Part shown: in pieces, positions 1 through 5,598 of the stretch
How the letters are laid out: the number at the start of each line of letters is the position of its first letter
How positions within the stretch are numbered: position 1 is the first letter of the stretch
From: Nitrospirota bacterium
GTDB taxonomy: Bacteria; Nitrospirota; 9FT-COMBO-42-15; HDB-SIOI813
Assembly (NCBI GenBank): GCA_016234155.1
Contig: JACRGZ010000079.1
Coordinates: 1-10,263, forward strand
Direction of reading: 5' to 3'
DNA length: 10,263 bases
Translations under genes and position numbers: made by a program
The notes under the pieces: model-generated
Database searches by the model: none
What the model was told of the DNA's origin: nothing
What the model saw: only the letters and a program-made list of their open reading frames with translations

Positions 1-30
1 AAGCATTTAAGGCATCCTTTTAATGCAAGC

Positions 31-115
31 CGTGTAGGTTGGGTTGAGCTTTGCGAAACCCAACAAACCATTGCAATAAATCGTTGGGTTGAAAAACGCA
101 ACCCAACTTACGCAC
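31..115. repeat. Intergenic palindromic repeat (TTGGGTT type)
   Basis: Outer arms GTAGGTTGGGTTG (34-46) and CAACCCAACTTAC (99-111) are inverted with one mismatch in 13. Inside them AACCCAAC (57-64) and GTTGGGTT (83-90) form a second pair, so the unit folds as a nested hairpin. Repeats of this look are widespread between genes in many bacteria (recognised by eye). The minus-strand open frame across it is a by-product of the repeat. Confidence 0.7.
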
Positions 116-121
116 TTTTTA

Positions 122-146
122 AGGTGGTCGCAATTTGCGACCACCT
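122..146. repeat. Perfect 11-bp hairpin downstream of the prsKR operon
   Basis: AGGTGGTCGCA (122-132) and TGCGACCACCT (136-146) pair perfectly around a 3-base loop. It lies about 95 bp past the stop of the barrel gene on the minus strand. Neither side carries a proper T-tract, so it may be a repeat unit or an mRNA 3'-end stabiliser rather than a classical terminator. The rest of 147-241 holds only a short tandem TCTATGG (about 208-223) and nothing else I can support. Confidence 0.55.
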
Positions 147-241
147 CATCAGACTTTTCTATGTAAGAAATCAGCCCCTGTAGTGTTTTCAAGCTTTCCT
201 GAGTCTAATGTCTATGGTCTATGGTCTGAATTACAGATACT

Positions 242-1459
242 CTACATAGTTGCCGTAATCTGGAGCATGACCAGATTACGGCTGATGTCCTGTGCGGCGG
301 GGGTTTGAGATTCCTGGTTAAAATGCGAAACAGATACCATGCCCTGCAGCCATGGCCTGATGGGATAAGATAACCTTGCTGAAAGGTTGTATGACTGTGT
401 ATCAACACCATTGCCATTACTGGCCTTGTTCATTGCATAATTGGCATTGAGGCCTGAGGAAAGGGTTTTTGTGAGGAGGCCGCTTGCATTGATATAAAAC
501 AACTGTGACACCGCCGGCCTGGGGCTGACACCACTCCCGGGGTTAAGAGCCCTTGAATAGCCGACATTATATGTAAATCGCCTCGACCTTGTCGAAAACC
601 GGAGATCTCCCCGCATTGTTGACGTATCATCCCCCCTCTCATAATCCAGTATATCCGCCCCAGCATTAATATCAAATATTGAAACAGGGGAAAATGTATG
701 CCTTACCCCGGCAGTGACAAAATATATGCGTGAGTCTGCGCTATCAGCCCGGATATACCTTATACCAGTATCTCCGGAAAGCATCTCTTTGGCAAATTTA
801 TAGTTTGTCCCTATTGAGGCAGTATGTGTCATGTTATCTATAAGGTTGGGGTCTGAATATTCTGTCAGGAGATTAGAATACCTCGTCCTTATATCCTGCC
901 TTTGCGAGAGGGGGACTCTCAACTCAATGGAGAGTGCGTTTCTATAGGAATCAGTGCGAACTGTCCTCACACCGTAATTGCCCAGTGAACCAGCCTGTCC
1001 GCTCTCTTCATCAAAAAAGTAATCCTGTAGATCAGGGGTGAACGTAAAATCATCGGTAACCGTAACATCCGTCTCCTTGAAAAATTTACGGAACCACCTG
1101 TCTAAATCCACATCTATGTTCCCGTCCTGTGTCACGACATTGAGCTCCGGATGTATTGAAAAGGTATTAAGCGCGGCAAGATAACCGACCTTAAGGCCGA
1201 CATCGGCACCGCTATAAATCGCAGAAAGATTTGCGGAAACCTTTGTGACGTAATCATCTACTGCATCTCTTCTTGAGTAGATGTTGCTGTCATAGGTCTC
1301 AGAAACAGAAACAGAGGGTTTAAAGTCCCAGTTTTTCTGGGCGCTGCCTTCCGCAGAAAAGGATAATAAAAGAAGCGGGAGAAGGATAAGTGCAAGGTAT
1401 ATAAAACGTATAATCTTCAAATACAGGAGGCTCTTGCAAAAGTATAAAAATGTTGTCAT
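242..1459 (-). CDS. Outer-membrane beta-barrel protein, PEP-CTERM/EPS-associated type
   Basis: Predicted outer-membrane protein of about 405 residues. After a signal peptide (hydrophobic IYLALILLPLLLL, then SAEGSAQ) the chain is rich in alternating polar/hydrophobic strands with Tyr, Ser and Arg. It begins with a typical SVSETYDSNIY stretch, and short charged loops fit a barrel of 12 or more strands. The look and position next to prsK/prsR match the family annotated as PEP-CTERM-system-associated outer-membrane protein (TIGR03016-like, from memory). It probably serves surface polysaccharide or protein export; the exact role is unknown. The start is uncertain: the frame extends to a GTG at 1558, but everything upstream of 1427 is a MITE. 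ATG 1459 lies inside the MITE with a weak GCGGGA ahead of it, and TTG 1420 gives a clean signal peptide (MKIIRFIYLALILL) but has no ribosome site. It lies 3' of prsR in the same direction and is probably co-transcribed. Confidence 0.72.
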   Translation of the reverse strand: MTTFLYFCKSLLYLKIIRFIYLALILLPLLLLSFSAEGSAQKNWDFKPSVSVSETYDSNIYSRRDAVDDYVTKVSANLSAIYSGADVGLKVGYLAALNTFSIHPELNVVTQDGNIDVDLDRWFRKFFKETDVTVTDDFTFTPDLQDYFFDEESGQAGSLGNYGVRTVRTDSYRNALSIELRVPLSQRQDIRTRYSNLLTEYSDPNLIDNMTHTASIGTNYKFAKEMLSGDTGIRYIRADSADSRIYFVTAGVRHTFSPVSIFDINAGADILDYERGDDTSTMRGDLRFSTRSRRFTYNVGYSRALNPGSGVSPRPAVSQLFYINASGLLTKTLSSGLNANYAMNKASNGNGVDTQSYNLSARLSYPIRPWLQGMVSVSHFNQESQTPAAQDISRNLVMLQITATM

Positions 1460-1556
1460 TCCCGCATGGTTTAAGCGGGAATCTAGTGTTTTATTACAGA
1501 AAAGCATATCCCCGATAGAAGATTTCGGGGATGACACAGACTTTTGCAAGAACCTC
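1427..1556. mobile_element. MITE copy 1 (130 bp) with 4-bp target duplication
   Basis: Terminal inverted repeats GAGGCTCTTGCAAAAGT (1427-1443) and ACTTTTGCAAGAACCTC (1540-1556) differ at one base. They are flanked by the direct repeat ACAG at 1423-1426 and 1557-1560. Two internal hairpins are present: ATTCCCGC...GCGGGAAT (about 1458-1482) and a TCCCCGA...TCGGGGA hairpin (about 1509-1531). The element has no transposase of its own. A second copy of identical length lies inverted at 9308-9437. It must be mobilised in trans; the transposase family is not determinable here. Confidence 0.88.
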
Positions 1557-1576
1557 ACAGGAAATATCCCTTTCCC

Positions 1577-2935
1577 CTATTTTATAGAGATGCCATACTT
1601 TTTTATCATATCAGCAAGGGTCTGCCGGCTAATGCCAAGTTCTTTCGCGGCATGAGTTATATGATTTCCATGTCTCAATAATGCCTCACTTATAAGGCGT
1701 TTTTCAAGGGCCTCACGTGCCTTCTGAATAGAAGGAAACTGCTCACGTTCCTCACTTGCAGGTAAAAAACCGAGATCCTGGGATGATAACAATTCACCGT
1801 CTGACATGACAACCGCCCTTTTAACCCTGTTTTCAAGCTCACGGACATTTCCGGGCCAGTTATAATCTGACAATGCCTTTATAGCCTCATCATTAAAGCC
1901 CCTTACGTCCTTTTTGAACTCCATGGAATAACGGTTTAAAAAGGCACGGGCAAGGAGAAGAAGGTCATCCCCCCTGTCTCTAAGGGGCGGCATAAATACA
2001 GATACAACGTTAAGCCTGAAATAGAGATCCTCCCTGAATTTGCCATCATCAACCGCCTCCTTCATATCCCTATTGGTTGCGGCCATTACCCTCACATTAA
2101 CAGAAATCTCTTCTCTCCCGCCCACTCGTTCTATTATATGGTCCTGGAGAAACCTTAGCAGCTTCACCTGGAGCGGGAGGCTCAATTCTCCTATCTCGTC
2201 TAAGAAGAGGGTGCCTCCCTCAGCATATTCAATCTTCCCCTTTCTGCGGCTGTCAGCGCCGGTAAATGTCCCCTTCTCGTGGCCGAACAACTCGCTTTCC
2301 AGCAAGGTCTCAGGAATAGCCCCGCAGTTTATTACTACAAAGGCGGCTTCTCTGCGTTGACTGAGCCTGTAAATAGCCCTTGCCGTAACTTCTTTCCCTG
2401 TGCCGGATTCCCCGAGTATGAGGACCGGCACATCTACAGTAGCCACCTTCCTGATAACCTGAAAGACCTGTTCCATAGCCGGACTATTGCCGAGGATTCC
2501 TTCCAGCCCTTCTGGCTTAGTCTGACGTCTGAGGGTAAGATTTTCCATCTCAAGCTCTGCCATCCGGAGCGCCCTTTTTACTACAACCCTGACCTCGTCT
2601 ATGACCGGCGGCTTGGTAAAGAAATCAAATGCCCCCATCTCAACGGCCTTAAGGGCATTCACCCTTTCTGTGTTGCCGCTGATAATTATCACCTTGATAT
2701 TGGGATCAAGGGATAGAATTTCCTCAAGGGTCTTGAGCCCTTCTTCCGCATCCCTCGGCATTGGAGGCAGTCCGAGGTCAAGCATGACCACAGGGGGATG
2801 TGCTGTCCTGATGAATTCTACAGCAGATACACGGTCCCCGGCCTCAAGGATATCGTAGTCCCTGGACAGTGCCCACCGCATCTGTGAACGGATGGACTCG
2901 TCGTCGTCCACTATTAAGAGTTTAGGCTTGTTCAT
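1577..2935 (-). CDS. prsR: PrsR-type sigma-54-dependent response regulator
   Basis: Cytoplasmic transcription activator of 452 residues, in the length range of NtrC/AtoC-like regulators. The receiver domain (1-120) has the acidic pocket D10-D12, phospho-acceptor D53 (VVMLDLGLP), S86 and K108. The AAA+ domain (about 146-380) has Walker A GESGTGKE (175-182), sigma-54 contact loop GTFTGA (222-227), Walker B GTLFLDEI (241-248), the REDLYFRLNV region with the arginine-finger area, and NWPGNVRELE. A Fis-type helix-turn-helix ends the chain (about 408-452, HAAKELGISRQTLADMI). The receiver sequence and pairing with the kinase match the PEP-CTERM regulator PrsR (recognised by eye). It would bind distal sites and remodel sigma-54 polymerase at -24/-12 promoters. 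Its ATG overlaps the prsK stop as ATGA, so translation is probably coupled. The loop reads GTFTGA rather than the usual GAFTGA; the key Thr is kept. Confidence 0.93.
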   Translation of the reverse strand: MNKPKLLIVDDDESIRSQMRWALSRDYDILEAGDRVSAVEFIRTAHPPVVMLDLGLPPMPRDAEEGLKTLEEILSLDPNIKVIIISGNTERVNALKAVEMGAFDFFTKPPVIDEVRVVVKRALRMAELEMENLTLRRQTKPEGLEGILGNSPAMEQVFQVIRKVATVDVPVLILGESGTGKEVTARAIYRLSQRREAAFVVINCGAIPETLLESELFGHEKGTFTGADSRRKGKIEYAEGGTLFLDEIGELSLPLQVKLLRFLQDHIIERVGGREEISVNVRVMAATNRDMKEAVDDGKFREDLYFRLNVVSVFMPPLRDRGDDLLLLARAFLNRYSMEFKKDVRGFNDEAIKALSDYNWPGNVRELENRVKRAVVMSDGELLSSQDLGFLPASEEREQFPSIQKAREALEKRLISEALLRHGNHITHAAKELGISRQTLADMIKKYGISIK

Positions 2936-5100
2936 AACGGCAATACCACGCGAAACTCACTTCCCATCCCCTCTTCACTCTCCACCTCTATCCTGCCTCC
3001 ATGCGCCTCGACAATCTTTTTGCATTGGAAGAGGCCAATGCCGAGTCCATGGGACTTGCTGCTCCTGAAGGGTTTAAACAGCGAAGTCCGGATAAACTCC
3101 TTAGACATGCCGCAACCCTGGTCAGAAACCGTCAGAATCACCTCTCCACTGTTTGTACATGTCTGAATCCCTATCCCCTTGTTAGAAGGCGTCGCCTCAA
3201 TGGCATTTAGAAGCAGATTCAGAAAAACCTTGTGTAACTGCTCCCCGTCACCAGAGACGGAAGGGAGCCTTTCAAGATTCTTTACAATCCTTGTTGAAAC
3301 CTGGCCATTCAGCGTAGAGAGTGTCTCATCCACAATACCGTTAATGTCCAAGGGGGCCGGATTAATCCTCAACCCCTTGGACAGGAGGGTCATATTAGAG
3401 ATCATTGCATTCATCTTTGCTACAGTTCCCTTGAGCGTCCTCAGGGTGTCTTTCTGAAATAATGGATTACTTATATGCTCTTCTGCATTCCCGCTCAAGA
3501 GGGATAAGGTTGATACAAGGTTCTTCAGGTCATGGATAAAGAAGCTTGAGACCTGGTGAAATGCCTCTGTCTCCCTGGCAGCAAGCAGTTCCTGTGTTAA
3601 ACGGATGGTCTTGATGCGGTTTGCTGCATGGCCTGCTATTGCCTTCAGGAGGTCAAGGTCGTCCTTCCTGTAAGGTTCCCCGGAGATATCCTCCCCCTGG
3701 AGTATGAAACCTATAAGATCGCCCCCGCCGGCTATGAGTGGAGTGCATAGTACAGCCTTGGTGGCGGCTATAAGCGGGGCAATTTCATCTGGGAATCCCT
3801 GTGACCCCCTCACCCCTGAAACCCCTGAATCAAGTTCAGGGTCAGGGCAGGCTCTATCCCTCTCCCTCCCTTTATCTTTCTGAATCTCACTATTGATTAA
3901 AAACGGCATATTATACTTCTTAATATACGATATAACCGGATGGTCTTCTTTGAACCGTATCGGGCCGGCAGCGCTTACTGTCGAGGTGACAAGATGGTAT
4001 TCACAACTGACAGGCTCATAAAGCCACAGGTATATCTCTTTTACAGCCATAGTCTCCGAGATCATCTCCACCAGCGCCCCTTGTACCTGTGATAAGTCAC
4101 CCTTTGCCCCGATCTTTTCTATCGTCTCCATCCACTTATCCCTGAACTCATACTTATGTCTATAAAAATGTCTATTAATAAATAGTTGTGCCTTCCGCCG
4201 AAGTCTTGCCGAAAGGACCACCACTACCAGCGCTACCATGGTAACGAATACAAAGAGGGGACTCCAGAAGGTATCGAATGCCCCTCCATACAGCTTAATA
4301 CCTTGTGCTACAAGACCTACTGTAAGCAGATAGGCCCCGACAATGAGTACACTCAAGGAATTATAGATAATATAACGTGAAATAAATATATCCACATCAA
4401 GCAGTTTATTCTTGACGACGGTTAACATGATAAGACCAGTTGAGATTAAAACAACAACTGAGGTAATGGGGATATGACTGAGGGTAAGCATAGAGAATAA
4501 TAATGCCTGACTCGCCAAATATATATGAAAGGCAAGGACGGCGCCGACACCGACGATTATATATTTGCTTTGTCTCCGTTTAAATCCTGTAGAGAAACGA
4601 AGGGTATTTTCAATATGTATCAGATTAAGGAGCATCCCGAGGAGGAGGAAGATGTAAAAATACCGGCCTACCGGGCCTAACAATAAGGCCCAGTGAATTT
4701 CATCGCTGTATGACTGATAGGTAAATAAAGGGGACCTTATCCAGGATATAAAAAAGGCTGAACCTAAGTATAGGGCTATAAGAAGAGGCCTCCAGCGGGA
4801 AAGCAGCTCTTTGTAATTTGCCCGTGCAAAGGTCAGGGAAAAGAGAAACCATGTGGAAGGCAGGAGTGCCTTACCTGTAAGTGATAGATACCTACCAAGC
4901 AAAAACCATGTCTCGCTGCCCGAGAGGAGAAGCATGGCATCCCCGCCTTCAATCAGGGTAAGGCTTAACATGCCAAGGCCAAAACCTATGTTGGCAGGGT
5001 GGCGGGGGTTGCGGGAAAAGACAAGTATACCAACACCGAAAGATACTACGGCAGCTAAGGTGGGAAGGATTAAGAGAAATTGACTGAAGTCATAAATCAT
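2932..5100 (-). CDS. prsK: PrsK-type membrane histidine kinase
   Basis: Sensor kinase of 722 residues. Roughly nine hydrophobic segments fill the first 300 residues and form the membrane sensor. A GAF-like domain follows (about 320-500). The phospho-acceptor is H523 in FFIHDLKNL, the HDLKN form typical of PrsK. The ATPase domain has the N box (LLLNAIEA, about 630), DQGCGMS and GLGIGLFQCKKI. Layout, motifs and the 4-base overlap with prsR match the PEP-CTERM system kinase PrsK, which is expected to phosphorylate PrsR D53. I chose ATG 5100; a TTG sits directly before it at 5103. No ribosome site is visible, and a sigma-54-like promoter would place the transcript start only a few bases upstream. 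Odd point: residues about 412-436, inside the GAF domain, are coded by a palindromic repeat, giving a Gly/Pro/acidic insert. Confidence 0.92.
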   Translation of the reverse strand: MIYDFSQFLLILPTLAAVVSFGVGILVFSRNPRHPANIGFGLGMLSLTLIEGGDAMLLLSGSETWFLLGRYLSLTGKALLPSTWFLFSLTFARANYKELLSRWRPLLIALYLGSAFFISWIRSPLFTYQSYSDEIHWALLLGPVGRYFYIFLLLGMLLNLIHIENTLRFSTGFKRRQSKYIIVGVGAVLAFHIYLASQALLFSMLTLSHIPITSVVVLISTGLIMLTVVKNKLLDVDIFISRYIIYNSLSVLIVGAYLLTVGLVAQGIKLYGGAFDTFWSPLFVFVTMVALVVVVLSARLRRKAQLFINRHFYRHKYEFRDKWMETIEKIGAKGDLSQVQGALVEMISETMAVKEIYLWLYEPVSCEYHLVTSTVSAAGPIRFKEDHPVISYIKKYNMPFLINSEIQKDKGRERDRACPDPELDSGVSGVRGSQGFPDEIAPLIAATKAVLCTPLIAGGGDLIGFILQGEDISGEPYRKDDLDLLKAIAGHAANRIKTIRLTQELLAARETEAFHQVSSFFIHDLKNLVSTLSLLSGNAEEHISNPLFQKDTLRTLKGTVAKMNAMISNMTLLSKGLRINPAPLDINGIVDETLSTLNGQVSTRIVKNLERLPSVSGDGEQLHKVFLNLLLNAIEATPSNKGIGIQTCTNSGEVILTVSDQGCGMSKEFIRTSLFKPFRSSKSHGLGIGLFQCKKIVEAHGGRIEVESEEGMGSEFRVVLPL
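3795..3860. repeat. Palindromic repeat inside prsK (in frame)
   Basis: CCTGAA (3824-3829) and TTCAGG (3835-3840) form a hairpin around TCAAG, surrounded by low-complexity C-rich sequence and a further CAGGG repeat. In the prsK frame it codes CPDPELDSGVSGVRG, unlike the surrounding GAF fold. The TTCAGG-type palindrome resembles intergenic repeats, so I read it as a repeat tolerated within a protein loop. Confidence 0.5.
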
Positions 5101-5114
5101 CAATATGTGATAAT

Positions 5115-5131
5115 TGCAAATTATAGGCCAA
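5115..5131 (-). promoter_or_regulatory. Candidate sigma-54 promoter of prsK-prsR
   Basis: Read on the minus strand the site is TTGGCCTATAATTTGCA. It has GG and GC separated by exactly ten bases and full TTGG and TTGCA boxes. Position -12 falls at 5116, predicting a start near 5104, only about 4 bases before ATG 5100. A sigma-70-like TATAAT (5125 to 5120) overlaps it but has no good -35 partner. It would make the PrsR operon autoregulated. Confidence 0.5.
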
Positions 5132-5194
5132 TTCTATGGGTGTTTAATTTTAATACAGCAAAATAAGGGGCGCGCGTATTAGGCTAATTTTCTG

Positions 5195-5226
5195 CACATA
5201 CAAGTTAATTAATTAGCTTGTATGTG
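5195..5226. promoter_or_regulatory. 32-bp palindrome, candidate PrsR upstream activating site
   Basis: Arms CACATACAAG (5195-5204) and CTTGTATGTG (5217-5226) are perfect, and the 12-base centre is also nearly symmetric, leaving one mismatched pair in 32 bp. A smaller dyad ATGTG-TCG-CACAT (5222-5234) overlaps its right end. There is no T-tract, so it is not a terminator. Its centre lies about 106 bp from the predicted prsK start and about 171 bp from the predicted Fn3-operon start, normal distances for a sigma-54 activator. Which protein binds is inferred. Confidence 0.55.
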
Positions 5227-5254
5227 TCGCACATGACATTTTTTTGAAAAATCC

Positions 5255-5284
5255 TTGACAAAATAGAGTAAAAAAGGATATAAG
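5255..5284 (+). promoter_or_regulatory. Candidate sigma-70 promoter upstream of the Fn3 operon
   Basis: A perfect -35 box TTGACA (5255-5260) is followed after 18 bases by TATAAG (5279-5284). The shifted GATATA would give a 16-base spacer. The predicted start is near 5291, so this promoter would also read through the riboswitch. Confidence 0.5.
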
Positions 5285-5354
5285 GAATTGGCCCTTATAC
5301 TGTGGTTATATTCATAACACTTTGATCTTATGAGGGAATCAGATATCGCACAAA

Positions 5355-5371
5355 CTGGCATCTCCTATGCA
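5355..5371 (+). promoter_or_regulatory. Candidate sigma-54 promoter of the Fn3 operon
   Basis: CTGGCATCTCCTATGCA matches the -24 box (CTGGCA) and the -12 box (TGCA) with exactly ten bases between GG and GC. The predicted start is near 5382, about 30 bases ahead of the riboswitch core. PrsR, coded by the divergent operon, is the obvious candidate activator (inference). Confidence 0.6.
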
Positions 5372-5410
5372 GTTCAACCTATATTGAAAACCAACATCAA
5401 AGATTGTTTC

Positions 5411-5503
5411 AACCTTTGCTCAGAGCAAACCCGCCGAAAGGCGGGGACGCAGAGTAACGGGACTAAAGGACAACGGTTTGATTCGTCCTAAGTCCGCCGA
5501 GCC
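5411..5503 (+). ncRNA. Cyclic-dinucleotide riboswitch, GEMM-I class (probable GEMM-Ib)
   Basis: The conserved aptamer core is plain: AGAGCAAACC (5422-5431), P2 stem CCCGCC/GGCGGG (5430-5435 with 5440-5445) capped by GAAA, then GGACGCAGAG (5445-5454). P3 is made by GGACT (5460-5464) with AGTCC (5491-5495), and AGGAC (5467-5471) with GTCCT (5485-5489). P1 can form from GCTC (5418-5421) and GAGC (5499-5502). Aligned to the Vc2 c-di-GMP aptamer, the ligand-contact base G20 is A (5424), while A47 is kept (5451). G20A is the feature reported for Geobacter GEMM-Ib riboswitches that sense 3',3'-cGAMP. The P1 3' strand overlaps the terminator stem by two bases, so ligand binding plausibly opposes termination (on-switch). 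Class is firm; ligand is inferred. Confidence 0.85.
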
Positions 5504-5534
5504 GCCAGAGGACAATTTCTCTGGCGGCTTTTTT
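5501..5534 (+). terminator. Intrinsic terminator, riboswitch expression platform
   Basis: A perfect 10-bp stem GCCGCCAGAG (5501-5510) with CTCTGGCGGC (5519-5528) has an 8-base loop and is followed by TTTTTT (5529-5534). It begins inside the aptamer P1 strand and ends 64 bases before the Fn3 gene start. This is the arrangement of transcriptional attenuation. Confidence 0.92.
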
Positions 5535-5598
5535 ATTTGGGCAAGCATAACAGAATTCCCAGAATTCGGCATCCTTGACCGGGCAAAATGGAGGAAAC

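Noticed and set aside
7..192. Minus-strand 61-codon open frame
   Set aside because: It is read through the TTGGGTT repeat and the 122-146 hairpin; its peptide is the usual by-product of such repeats and it has no ribosome site.
2040..2858. Several plus-strand open frames of 85-145 codons opposite prsR
   Set aside because: They lie fully opposite a well-conserved gene, show no domain or ribosome site, and reflect antisense reading of conserved codons.
5120..5125. TATAAT on the minus strand as a sigma-70 promoter for prsK
   Set aside because: No acceptable -35 box lies 16-18 bases upstream; it falls inside the sigma-54-like site and is mentioned there only.
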